Origin: Filobasidium wieringae | Lineage: Eukaryota > Basidiomycota > Tremellomycetes > Filobasidiales > Filobasidiaceae | Assembly: GCA_001600055.1 (NCBI GenBank) | Contig: BCIV01000020.1 | Span: 338,309 to 402,308 of the forward strand | Length of the DNA stretch: 64,000 nt | Direction: 5' to 3' | Shown: positions 14,970 through 26,308 of the stretch, one piece after another | Position numbering within the stretch: the first letter of the stretch is position 1 | How the letters are laid out: each line of letters opens with the position of its first letter | Translations under genes and position numbers: made by a program | Notes under the pieces: model-generated | What the model was told of the DNA's origin: nothing | Databases searched by the model: none | Seen by the model: only the letters and a program-made list of their open reading frames with translations

Positions 14970-15523
14970 GCGAGAAGCACGATAGATCTAGGGAACTCCA
15001 GGACTTTAGACGTTGTCTACCAGTCAAAGCAGGTTCTATGTAGAGTACTTTGGCAGGCAAGCATACCGGCTTATTCCTCTAGTCAAATTCGATCCCGTCT
15101 CGGCGATCGGGGTTCGGGGTTCGCGCCGGTCATTACTTCGAGTTGAAATAGGCCGGTGGATCTCTTGGCTGAGAAAGGTGCTGACGCCAGCGCAGGCCAA
15201 TTACCATCAGCTTGCTTACCCGCAGCGAACACCCGCAGATCCGCAGATCTGGTAAATGACCGTTATACGATCGGGGCCACAGAGTGATCGGCTGGGCCCA
15301 GAAATAGTCCTCTGCCGGCCATATTCATGTTCGGGAGGAACATCACATCTCCCACTTGTAAGCAAAAGCGGGGTCCCGAGCGTATGCGGAGGTGCATATA
15401 GATAACCATCAAACTATTCCGAGCAGGATTCAATATGTTCATGACGCTTTACAAATTTTTCGAACCTAAACCTCAAGAGTAGAAGTCAGAGAACGATTCC
15501 CTATCCCATTCAACACTGCTATC
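14970..15523. promoter_or_regulatory. Shared promoter of GH43 and the MFS sugar transporter
   Basis: This 554 bp gap separates divergent genes. It contains TACCGGCT (15064-15071), GCCGGT (15125-15130), GGCCGGTGG (15151-15159) and TGCCGGCC (15313-15320). These CCGG-centred elements resemble those upstream of GH1 and of the regulator gene. Co-regulation of import and hydrolysis through this segment is an inference. Confidence 0.5.
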
Positions 15524-17560
15524 ATGCCTACCGAACGTATGAAATATGGTGACAAGAATGCCATCCGGCAAGAGCTCACGCGAAACCTCGTCTTTGTCGC
15601 GTTCTTTGCGTGCATGGGATCTGTAAGCTGCAGTTAGATTTCCATCTCCGGGGAGGTCGACAAGCTAAGATATCGTGTACTTGTCCTAGTTCACTTTCGG
15701 GTACGATAACGCATGGTGGGGAGGTGTTCTTGGCCACCCGTACTTTATCGAAATCTTTGGAACACCTACTGTAAAAGACGGGGTTGCTACTCGGGAGCTC
15801 ACCTCGACTCAAATCTCTGTGGGGACTGCCATGGGAACAGCCGCCATCGGAATCGGCTGTATGGTGGCTGGTTTTATCGCCGATGCTATAGGCCGAAAGC
15901 GATCATTCTACGTAACGGCGTTCGGGTCAGCCGTCGGGATCGTCATCGAGGCTACCTCTGGCATCGGCGGAGCAAGGTTCTGGCAACTTGTTGCCGGCAA
16001 GATAGTCATCTGTATGGCCATCGGAGTCGCATCTGTATCGGTTCCCCTCTATCTTGCTGAATGCGCCCCGGCGCCTGTCAGAGGAGCTATGGTAAACTCT
16101 TATGTCTGGATCCAGTGTCAGTCTATCCTGAATAAGCCCCTTGAGAATGATACTTATATCGCTGTTATAAAACAGCAATCGGAGGCTTTGTGGCATACGG
16201 CGTCATCTATGCAGTCCTTCCAAAATCCTCCTCCCTAGTTTGGCTGGTTCCCATCTGCCTCCAGCTTCTCGCGCCAGCCGTCACTTGCATTTTCGCGCCT
16301 CGACTTCCAGAGTCTCCCCGGTGGCTAGTGGAGAAGGGTCGAGTTGAGGAAGCTCGCGATGCTCTTCTATTCCTCAGGGGCGGTAAGGCTGGATACGATG
16401 TCGACACCGACATAGCCGCTTTGCAGGCCAATTTCGAAGCCGCTCAATCGCGTCACAAGGCCAGCTGGTTGAGTCTCTTCAAGGGAAGGAACTTGAAGCG
16501 AACGAACGTTTGCATCGGTGTACAGAGGTGAGCTTCCATTTCTCTGCTCTAGGCTTGGACTGCAGCTGAAAATCGGGTTTGACTGGCAATTAGTTTACAG
16601 CAAGGACAGGGTCTTTCGTTTGTCGCGAATTATATGGTTGTGTTTTTCATCCAGCTCGGAATCGCGAATCCCTATCAGATTCTGCTCATCAGTAAGTCGG
16701 AAAACCTACAAGCAAAGAAAGTCTCACTCTCTGACGGGTCATAGCGCAGTCTACGGCGCAGTCTTGATCCCCTGTACTGCATCAGGATTTTTCATTCAAG
16801 ACTACTTCGGTCGACGCACGTTGTTAATATGGGGAGGAGCTGCCATGGGAGCTGCTATGTTCGGACTGGCAGGGATTGTTGCCTCAGCTCCAGGAGGAGT
16901 GGTCTCTGGAGCCAAGTCGAACGGTTGTATAGCTTTCAGTAAGTAAGCGCTTTGAAGGATGGTTGTGCGCGACTGACAGGCAGCGTTACTCCAGTCGTCC
17001 TCTGGCTCGTCGCATTCACCCAATCCTGGACTGGTATTCCCTGGACTGTATCGGCAGAGATTCCAGCCGACGAGCTTCGGGACAAAACGTTGGCAGTAGG
17101 CGCCGCTTGTGGATACTGGTCGGGTAAGCTATAACCAAAACACTTGAGTTCGCCGTAGATCCTGATAAGTATACTGGTTCATACAGGTATGCTCGTCGGT
17201 CTTGTTTCGCCCTATTTACAACAGGATCCTGTGTATCTGGGTGGTAAAATTGGTTTCATCTGGGGAGCGGTCTCTGTGATAACAGTTGTTTGGGTTTACT
17301 TCGTTGTGCCCGAGCTCAAGGTGAGAAAGCGAGACTCGGATCGCGCCTCTTGAAATCGCGTCGCTGAATATCTGTCGCATCAGGGACGCAAACTCGAGGA
17401 GATCGATTTCATGTACAACAACAATGTTCCGGCCCGCAAGATGTCGACTTACGTTATGCCTGTCGAGTCGAGCGTAGTTCCTCAAGCATTGCAAGAAGAG
17501 GATGAGAAAGGAGATTTCAAGGGAGAATTCGAGCACAACGATGTTGTCAATCAGGTGTGA
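15524..17560 (+). CDS. MFS sugar transporter (hexose/oligosaccharide permease family)
   Basis: A 12-helix plasma-membrane permease of the fungal sugar-porter family, about 520 aa. The start MPTERMKYGDKNAIRQELTR is followed by TM1 with FTFGYDNAWWGGV, the loop motif GFIADAIGRKRSF, PLYLAECAPAPVRGA, the central PESPRWLVEKGR signature, DYFGRRTLLIWGG and the late PELKGRKLEEIDFMY. About eight short introns split the helices. The C-terminal tail is acidic and ends NDVVNQV. Its start lies 554 bp from that of the GH43 gene, on the other side of a shared promoter, and GH1 and a regulator are close by. Together these suggest uptake of cello- or xylo-oligosaccharides in the manner of Neurospora cellodextrin transporters. 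The substrate cannot be read from the sequence, and hexose or pentose uptake is also possible. Confidence 0.88.
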
Positions 17561-17859
17561 ATAGATTCTGCAGTGTAGCTATGTATAGTCAGGATATCTG
17601 TAGTATACTCACCCGCGATGAGTGTTGATCCGTTCTGCAAGGCAAAGACATTGTCGTGCAGTACAGACACGTGTACCAGATCAGGATGAGCCATGCCAAA
17701 TGTAGCGATTACCGCCATTTGTGAAGCGGACGTTTCCTCACAACGGAGACTTGTGAGCGACTGGACATGGCCACTATTGCAAATTGCAAAATCGCAAGAT
17801 CAAGAGTCACATTGATGACCTCGCATGACCGACATACACGAATATTATATAGCCCAACT

Positions 17860-20800
17860 CTAACGACGCTGCTGCCTCTTCTTGCTCTCGTACATGGTCA
17901 TGACCATCTCCTCCCTTCTCCGTCTCGCCAAGACCCGGCCAGCGGTCTTCATGGCGTTCCAGATCCATTCGTAGCAAAAGAGAACGAAGAAAATTCCGAC
18001 GACCGGTCCAGCTAGGGGCAGGTAGAATGTCAGATATCGTGCAGCGCTCTGATGAACTTGATACTCACTGATCGACCAGAAGTAGCTGACGGATCTTTCG
18101 ATCTCTGGGAATCTGTTATTGACAGAATGATTAGTCACGTGCCATCGACGAACGACAGCTCAGAATCCGTACTTGACGAAATTCATCTAAAAAAAAACAG
18201 TACAGAGGCGTTAATAAGGGGGTCTTTCGAGGATCATCTGATGAACATGACTCACTCCGAAGTAAGAACTCAAGAAAGAGGCGGCTGAGGTGGACGAACA
18301 GGTCCAGTAAGCGAATAGACACGTATATATCGAACAGCTCGGACTCACGCAAGAAAATCACAGTCACGAGGGACAACCTCTCCATCGAAGCGTTTGATTC
18401 GAAAGTCATCATCTAGAGTCGAACGTCAGTCCGATCCAGATTGGTCCACCGCCAGAATGCTAAGACTCACGTTGAAGACAAAAGTCGAGACGTTTTCTAT
18501 CGTGACGATGGACTGTTCCAGATCCCCCAGGATGGTTTCCACATGATCGATCACGTCGTTGAGATAAATCTGTTCGCAAGGCGGTTCGGGTTATCAACGA
18601 TTCGACCCCCCGACAAGACCGTGACCGTGGGACGAGACCCACCTTGGTGACTTTTGAGATATACCCGGTCGTCTTCTCGTTATGCCAAGCCGACCTCATC
18701 GAATCCTTATTATGCTCCTTTCCTTCCAACCCATGATCCGCCCCGATCGACTGGCCAGACCCATAGAGCACGCTGGCCAATGCTCTCTGAGTATCCTGAT
18801 CCCTGAGCGTATAGAGTATATGAGCGATCGGGGAGAGGGTCCGTTTGACTCGAGTGAGTTGGGAGGAGATGACGTGTAGATGACGGACGGATTCCATCTG
18901 AGGTTTCACCAGGGTGCTCGCTTCGATCTTCAAGATCTCGGCTTCGAATGCCTGACTGAGTTCGATCCCGACGTCCACAGCTAAGGTCACGCGCGGGGGG
19001 GTCGCAACGATCAGCGCTACAAGCCCGTTCTCGTTCCCGAAGCCTACTGACCGACATCCAACAACCCCTGTAGTAACATCGAAGAATCACTCGTGCGTCT
19101 TAACAACCCGTCAGGGGATTCCAACCGTTCATAAATCGGGTCGAGTATCCCAGAGTACGGACTGGCGGACATGGTGATCAGCGTGCCTTTATTTCCGTCA
19201 AATCAAAGTCAAAGTCAAAGTCAATTCTCCCTCAAGCAAGACCGAAAGAGACTGACCGTCACGCATCATGAAACAACTCAGCACGCTCCTCCTAATGGGG
19301 ACCATATACTTTGCGCTCAAATGATCCACCGTGATCCGATGTGCGTTCCTAGCGGGCTACTCGTCGTGCATTTCAAAACAAAACAAGAAAACGGGGATAA
19401 CAAACAAAAAAAAGGAGGTAAAAGAAAAACAAAGTGAGAACGACCCGACCCGACCCGACCCGACCCAACCGAATGGGCCCCACTCAAAACGCTTACCATA
19501 GGCTCATCATCCTCCTCCTCCTTACTCATCGGCTGGAACACCCCCTCGACCCCCTCGGGCAAGCTCAGATGAAGATCCTCATCCCTACTCCTCTTGAGAT
19601 CGTTCATCACCCGTTTCAACTTGCCCGGGACTTTCTTGCCCGAGGCCGAGGTGGTGGTGGTGGTGCCGGATTCGGCTTGTCCGAGGTAAGAAGGACCGCT
19701 CCCGCGGGCGTGAGCATGGGCATGGGCGTGGGCCTGGGCACGGGGGGAATGAGGATGAGCGAGTTCGTACTGGATCTCCGATTCGTCCGCCGTGTTTATA
19801 TATTGTACCAAGATCTATCCCCCCGGTCCGCAAGGTGAAACGCGGATCAACGGCTGAATAGAATTTCAAACCCCTCCTCCGACCGGGAGATGACATGTGA
19901 CATACCTGCAAGTAAAGGCAATCCGCATAAAAGTCTAATTTACTCCTCGGGTTGTTTCCCGCGCGGAGGACGTCTTCGATGGCGAGGGGGTGGAGGTTGT
20001 ACTTGATCGCGAGTAGTTTGAGGGTTTGGAAGTTCATCCCTGTTTGCGTGGCAACGGGGGGGGTGATCAAGGAAATTGAAATTGGAGGAAATGGAGAACG
20101 GGAATGAGGAAGATGCTTGAGATGCGATGTGAGAGAGAGGAGGACGGACCATCTACGTTTATCCATCGGACCGAACGACCTTTTTCCTTGCCGTTCTTGT
20201 TGTTGCCTTTTCCCGCCTTGCCGCCCATCCCACCCGCTCCGTTACCACCCGCTGCATTCCCACCGGCCCCATTCCCTGCATTCCTAGAAAGATCAGGAGG
20301 AACCGGTCTCCCCCCCTCCTTGCTACTCAACCACCTCTCCAATTTATCCCCCGGCACATCCACCCTGCTCCCACTCCCATCGTTCGCATAATCCACGATG
20401 GTCACGGTAACAGGCTCATCCAAGCTCAAATACTTTGCCGGAGGTTTCAAAACGTCCACACCCGGTTCGCTGCCCGTGTTCGTAAGTCGTTTATGGGTGT
20501 GGGAATGTGATTTCGATTCCCGATCTCTTTCTCTCATATGGGTTGAGCGACGGCGGGACATGTTGGAGGGTTGATGCGTGTGCGCGTGCGGGTGGGTGTG
20601 AGTGTGGGTCGTGGGGGATGAAGGGTTGGTCATTTTGGGAGAACGGATGAGATCATGAGCGAAATCCCGTTCTTCGTCCGAATCCACCACGACCGCCGAT
20701 TCTCCTATCGAGCGTGAGCGTGAGCGGGCACGAGTTACGTGGACGTCCTTGGTATCAGCGAGGTGCTGTAGAGTCCCAACCGTCGGCCGGACTTACCACG

Positions 20801-20977
20801 AGCTTTGACCTGTTCATCGCCGTTCTCGAAAGTCAAAGCGGGACTTGGGAGTGGAGACATGAAAGAAGAGGATTGGTAGGAAGTGGATTGGTAGTGCTGC
20901 GGCTGTTGCTGTTGCTGCTGAGTGTTGCGAGTTGAGAGAAGAGGATTCGATTCAGAGTTTGATAACGATCTTTTCAT
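17860..20977 (-). CDS. CorA-family divalent metal (Mg2+) transporter with His-rich segments
   Basis: CorA proteins are pentameric Mg2+ (sometimes Zn2+) channels with two C-terminal membrane helices. The minus strand gives the conserved cytoplasmic LHPLAIEDVLRAGNNPRSK and, after splicing, LVTVIFLPASFLSSYFGMNF with the diagnostic GMN. An intron (18187-18255) lies exactly between the Gly and Met codons. The second helix GPVVGIFFVLFCYEWIW and a basic tail ending KKRQQRR follow. The probable start is MKRSLSNSESNPLL at 20977. The N-terminal third is low-complexity, with a polyglutamine run, the stretch THTHTHPHAHTHQ (about 20570-20606) and an NG/GG-rich region. A second stretch, QAHAHAHAHARG (about 19703-19735), lies inside the CorA fold. 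About ten introns. Vacuolar versus plasma-membrane location cannot be told. Confidence 0.87.
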
Positions 20978-21325
20978 TATCGAGTGGCAGTTGTCGCAGC
21001 GTGTAGGCGGGTGGTCACTGTTTCTAGTGCTAGTGCAGCGTGTTTTATCTAGGAATAGCGGCTTTCCCATGTGAACGACTCTCACTCATATCCTCATCGT
21101 CTCCTGTTTTTAGCACCGATACGTCATCTCATCGCAGCGTTTCATCACGTGACATGCAAGCAGATATGGGAATCGCGTATCTAAATGCCTGATTCCGCGT
21201 AATTCCATAAAAGGTCCCGAGGTTGCTAGAGATTCGTCACAGCTTGTTGACCGTTATTTATCATTCCCACTCGTCGTTCAACTTTATTCACAAGGACAAT
21301 CGACCATTGGGAAATTCCAGGAAGC
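20978..21325. promoter_or_regulatory. Divergent promoter of the CorA transporter and the thioesterase
   Basis: A 348 bp gap between divergent starts. It contains an E-box core CACGTG within TCACGTGAC near 21146-21154, a possible site for a bHLH factor. No TATA box is obvious. The functional reading is inferred only from position. Confidence 0.4.
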
Positions 21326-22540
21326 ATGTCGAAATCAAGCTCGACGTCCGCTTGTCTCAACGCAGTGAAAAAGGTGATCACCTAATCGTCGTTCCCTTGT
21401 CCATCGTGCTGACCATCGTACTCGTTAGTCATGGGAAGCTGCAATGAAAGCTCAAGGTCAGCTCCTCTTTCTCTTCCTCTCAAACCAAAACGCATCATCC
21501 CATCTCGAGTCGCTGACTGAAACGAAACCCGTTCACAACGATTCACATTCGATCAGGGCACGATTGGCGAACGCTACAAAACGTAATTACCCCACCCCAC
21601 CCGACCCCTCGAATCGACTTTCAAAAGACTGACCTCCTCCCATTTCGAAAATCCCTCCCATCTCTCTCCCCCCGCCTTGCTCCTAAACCCAGCTCGAACT
21701 CGTCCAAGCCCGACCTAATTTCCTCAGAGCTAGGTTGAGAGTGGAGAAGGAACATCTGAACAAATTCAAAGTGAGCCTCCCGTCCGGTCTGTCTGGATCT
21801 TGCTCGTGCTCGTGCTCGTACGATGGAGGGATGAGGGATGTTGACCGTTTCTTTTTCTTTTTCTTTTTCTTTTTCTTTTCCATCCTCCCGCTACCTCGAC
21901 GGCACGTAGACAATGCACGGTGGTCTGCTCCTAACCGTCCGTCCCCTCCCTCCCCTTCCTTCCCTTCCCTTTCCCTCCCAACTAACCCTCCCCTCCCCCT
22001 TTTCCCGCCCCCTCCCTTGACAACCCACCATTCCCCCCGCCCCCCTCCGCGATCAGTTGACGGACAGCATAACCTCCCTAACCCTAACGACATCCGGGTT
22101 CCCCTCTTCCGTCCCGACCGGAGTTTCCACGAACATCTCCACCGAGTTCCTCAGGCCGGTGAGGATGGGTGGGTGGGTGGAGATGGAGGGGGAGGTACTC
22201 AAGTTAGGTCCGTAGATGGTCCTCCCCGTCTTCCCGAGAGGTCTTAAATCCTTTGGGGGGGGGGGAGGGGGGGTTTGGTGACGATCTGGAATCTGAATAC
22301 TGAATTCTGAATGTACCGTTCTTATCGGGCGCCGTAGGTAAACAACTGTCCCTAACCAGAGTCTCATTCTACTCGCCCTCCTCGGCTGAGAACCCCAACG
22401 AACCCGTCCACGGCGAGGGTAAAGCTGCGGGTAAAGGCGAGGGTAAAGTGGAGGGAAGGGTGTTACTGGCAGTGGGGAATCATACCAAGGCAATGAGTAT
22501 GGCTTGGGACCAGGCTGGCGGGGTGAGTCCGCGCTCGTGA
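21326..22540 (+). CDS. Hotdog-fold acyl-CoA thioesterase (PaaI/ACOT13-like)
   Basis: Short spliced protein of about 190 aa. Exons read MSKSSSTSACLNAVKK, then SWEAAMKAQGHDWRTLQN, LELVQARPNFLRARLRVE, the signature TMHGGLLLT (about 21907-21933) and LTDSITSLTLTTSGFPSSV. After these come FLRPVRMGGWVEMEGEVLKL and, across a further intron, GKQLSLTRVSFYS. A linker rich in Gly, Lys and Glu follows, then RVLLAVGNHTKAM. The H-G-G motif on the central hotdog helix and the VGNHTK end match the human THEM2/ACOT13 layout, so hydrolysis of acyl-CoA is the likely reaction. The polypyrimidine intron at 21773-21906 holds a hexamer repeat. The last exon is uncertain: an in-frame stop ends it at 22540, but a donor just before (GGG|gtgagt) could lead to a further short exon near 22724. 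Confidence 0.78.
21848..21881 (+). repeat. Polypyrimidine simple repeat (TTTTTC)n in a thioesterase intron
   Basis: About five tandem copies of a T-rich hexamer ending in C lie inside an intron, about 25 bp before its acceptor. It may serve as an expanded polypyrimidine tract. It is a slippage-prone simple repeat with no coding role. Confidence 0.85.
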
Positions 22541-24532
22541 TCGATCGGGGCAGGGGGGGGGTGGGGGGTTGAAGCGATTCTGATTCTTGGTTTTTTGATC
22601 CTCTCATGTTTTGATTTCTGATTCTCGATCCTCGATTATCGATTATCGACGATTCGATTTTTCACTTTTTGCATTTTTGATTTCCGGTCGATCGGTCGGA
22701 CCGGTTCGATAGAAACTGATCAGGTATTCCGAGGATGGGGAATCGGTCGTTGATCCCGTTCAACCGGAAGTTTGAACGTTAGGACGGCGGAGGGGTGTGG
22801 GGTGGACGAGAATGGGCTTTTGTTCAGGCTCAGGCTCAGGCTCGGGCTCAGGTGAATGGGATGGGGCGGAATGATGAGGAAGACAAGGGCGGGTACGATA
22901 GGTCTTTCTGTACAGGGTTTTGTATGGGGGGTATGATACCGGGCCCATGAATTACGGTACGGACTCGACGAACCGATCGGATCGGATCCAATTAGACTGG
23001 AGACCTGTCTGATGGGTTTTATCAGGTTGTCATAACGTCCCATACGTCTGGACATATTGGGGATAGAGCAGAGGTCGAACAAGTCTTGAAGACCACTTGA
23101 GCCTCATTCTATACGCTTTCGAAGCTTTGCCCTTGAGAAGCACCTTTGAGCCATGGATGAGTCCATTATAGAATCGGGGTTCCGCGCATGTCACCAGGGA
23201 GAGGGAGGGAGCGCATCCCGTGTCCCAGCTCCGAATGCCAGAGATGAGAAGAGAAGGTGTTCTGCTTTGGTCAGGGATCGGATAGTAGACTTGGATGAAT
23301 AATGCTTCGGTTCCTCGTCAGGATTGCTTGCGGACCGGGATCACGGCGGCGTTACTCATAATGGCTTGGGGCTGTCGCACGACAGTTCGAAAAGGCCACC
23401 ATTCAGCTTCTCTTGTATCGTCTGATGGTATCTTCGAGCCGACAAGTGCGGGTGGAATACTATCAAACTTCTCAACGTATCACATGAACCAAGTCTATGC
23501 GTCGCATCCATCCCCATCGCGCCCGCCACCAATGGCGAGCCTTTTAGATTGTTCACCACTGACAACTGATGTACCGAGCAAAACGGCATGACGTAATTCA
23601 GGGTAACTATAGATTACCTAGATCAACACCCATCTGAACTGATGAAACAGCAGATCGCTCAGAGAAGAATCCAGTTTTCGTTATGACGGAATGACGTCTG
23701 CAAAAGCTCGCTCCGGAAAACGCAACTCCCGCGGCTTGTAAATTATAGACGATTTTGAAAACCCAGGAGAGATGGCGACGAACGTGCACCCTACGCTTCT
23801 TTTCTCATGTCTCATCTGGCTCTATCTTGATGCTTCCGACCAACGGAATTTGCCTGGAACCTGGGTCTTGCAAGGCAAACATATTTCTGGCCGCTAAGGT
23901 ATTTGCGCTAGATGACCGGCTATTTTACATTATGGCTCAGAGACCACCTCTTTAATTTATAAGTGGTAGAAGACTACAAGGTGTGATTACCTTTGAAAGG
24001 GATCAGGTGGTTTTGCCTGTGGAACAAAGCCTTACTGATGCAAGAGGTGGAGTTGTTTCATTATTTGCATCATCTAAACTAGCCCTGTTGCTTGCTGCAA
24101 CTCACCTGTTTTACCTTCAATCAATAGCAATGTGCGATATGGTTGTAAGACAATGTGACTCATATGCCTTACTTAAAAAATGCTGGAGAGAGACTGTCCA
24201 CTTCTTGTACAGGCCACTTGGTGCTTATCACGGAAAGCAAGAGCCCACTGTGTACTCGACGTGCGGCTCATCCCGTAGTACCTTGCGACATGAAAGCTGA
24301 CACATACGGAGAGATAGTCCAATTACGAAGATCACGTTTATCAGACTGGTTGCACTGGTAGTGGAGTCAAGAAAATGCGTGGAGTAGACTTCTTATGTAA
24401 ATCAGCTTCACCCCTGACTGAGCGAGAATAAACGCGTGATTGGGATCGCAGACCAAGAGGCAGGACTCCTCGGCTAGACAATGATATCAAATACAACAAT
24501 CTAGGGATACACATTCGTTTGCTCAGTCTATC
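22541..24532. other. Gene-poor 2 kb stretch, partly AT-rich
   Basis: I find no convincing protein. The first part (22541-23100) has simple-sequence features: G runs, and a (CAGGCT)n-like repeat near 22826-22852. From about 23940 to 24320 base composition shifts to AT-rich, with a 105-codon open frame on the plus strand (23983-24300) that matches no family I know. It could be a decayed mobile-element fragment, a diverged gene or a lineage-specific gene. The sequence alone does not decide. Confidence 0.4.
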
Positions 24533-26308
24533 TTAAAAGTCCATATCATCGTCCAACCCTATATAAGTAAAGTTTTTTATCACGCTCATCAACTTCGCAA
24601 AGTAAGCTTCCAGGTGATAGATCTTTTTACTTCCTTGAGCCATCCGCAATTCCTGCGGATTATAGTCAATTGGATTGTGAGTTTGTGAATTGCCGATAAG
24701 GAACGCAAAGACTCACGTAATACGCCGCCCAGTGGATGATTGTTGGCTGTAATGATTGATCGACCTTCTCCAACAGGGCTCCAGTGATAGTCTATTGCGA
24801 AAGACATCGCGCCCAATCATTTCAGCTCATCTCATGCCACCCATTCCCGGATCCAACCGACTGACCTTGAGTACGATAGGCGCGGGGATACAGTGCGATA
24901 ACAACTCATACAGATTACCTCTGATCTTCAATAGATTCGCAGGCGTCTGTTCTTGAACCACTTGATCGGCGATCTTGCTACAATACGTCTCCCAATCTGC
25001 TTTAGCGATCTCAATATCCGAAGTCATATCCGGGCTATGAAAGTGAACGTGATCAAGGGTTGAAGTTGGAATCTCGATAAACTCATTGAGCAGAACGACC
25101 TACCTCTGCATCCTAAGCGCCTCAAAGACCAACAAGGCTTTTCTCATGTTTCCGTTGGCTTCCTGCATGATAGATAGCGCTGTCTCTTCCGGTAACGAGA
25201 TCCTCTCCTTCTTGGCCACGTGCTTCAGGACCTTCATCATCTATCACCGGCCAATGAGAAAAGAAAACCCATGAACACCTTCCTCTTCAGCCGTCTCAAT
25301 TGATCCAGCTGACCCACCTCGTCTTCCTCGGGCGCAGCAACCCGAACGAGCAAGCATCTACTTCTGATCGGACTGATGATCTTACTGGTAGAGTTCGCGC
25401 ACATGATGATTCTTATGTTGGTAGAATACTTCTCCATCGTTCGACGAAGGGCGGCTTGGGCGTCTCGGGATAAGGCGTCTGCTTCGTTGATGATAACCAC
25501 TGCGGACGAGAGGTCGAAGGATGAACCCCGAGATCAGTAACGTCGGTACGATTAGGAATACTCCAGGAGACAAACCTTTAAATTTCTGTTTAGCATTCAG
25601 ATCGACTTGTTGAGTCTGAGCAATCTCCTTGAGGATATCCTGAATAACCACTCGATCGTATATCCCAACATCACTGATAATCATCGGTACGGGATCGTCA
25701 ATCTCGATGTCTCAAAGCGTGGAAAGAAAAAAAACGGACTTACCTGGGAGTCAATTCAATATGATAGTTGCTCTGAACAACATTCACGTCCAACTTCCTC
25801 TTGGAGGGAGTGACGAATACTCTCTGATCGATTTTGAGCTAGCATTTCCGAATTGAAAGGGCCAAGTACAAGTTCCTAACCTTAGCCAAGTCGCTACTCA
25901 TTTCACAGTACACTCACCTTTTCCACTCCAGACCCATACAATTCCTTCAAAGTACACATGATCCTCGTCTATCCTCCCATTCCTGTTGATCAATTCACAA
26001 TTCTCCCTCTCTCTAGGTTTGAGCGAAACACTCACCTTCTTTCCAGCCCCACTGGGTCCGTAGAATAACATATGAGGGAAATCCCCACTGCTCGCCAAGC
26101 TTGAAAGTCGGTCGGACAGTTCAGCATGATAGTGGAGGTCCGAGAGTTGACGGGGTCGGTACTGTATCACATTATACGAAAGGGCCAGTGCACATGTTCA
26201 AGTAAGAGACGAAAACAAAGAAGATTTTGAACGTAAGCCCTCTGTGACTTGACTGGTTCCTAAAGCAGGTCGAATCGGGAAAACCCACCTTGTCTACCCA
26301 GAGGGACA
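24533..26308 (-). CDS. RFC5: Replication factor C subunit 5 (yeast Rfc5 / animal RFC3), clamp-loader ATPase
   Basis: RFC loads PCNA onto DNA in the nucleus; this is the subunit called Rfc5 in yeast and RFC3 in animals. The start exon is MSLWVDK (26308), then YRPRQLSDLHYHAELSDRL and the P-loop FPHMLFYGPSGAGKK with the subunit-specific Lys-Lys ending. Next come the DRVVIQDILKEIAQTQ segment, LINEADALSRDAQAALRRT (Walker B and sensor region), and the SRC motif SPIRSRCLLVRVAAP. The end reads FAKLMSVIKNFTYIGLDDDM with stop at 24533. At least eight introns; about 355 aa, as expected. As in other organisms this subunit has a non-consensus ATP site; I see NEAD where an active clamp-loader subunit would have DE-containing Walker B. 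Confidence 0.94.

Noticed and set aside
22073..22090. Telomere-like CCCTAACCCTAA sequence
   Set aside because: It lies inside the coding exon of the thioesterase (TSLTLT) and is only about two units long, so it is chance.
21683..22093. Minus-strand frame with a Lys run opposite the thioesterase
   Set aside because: The Lys run is the complement of an intronic polypyrimidine repeat and the frame overlaps confirmed thioesterase exons.
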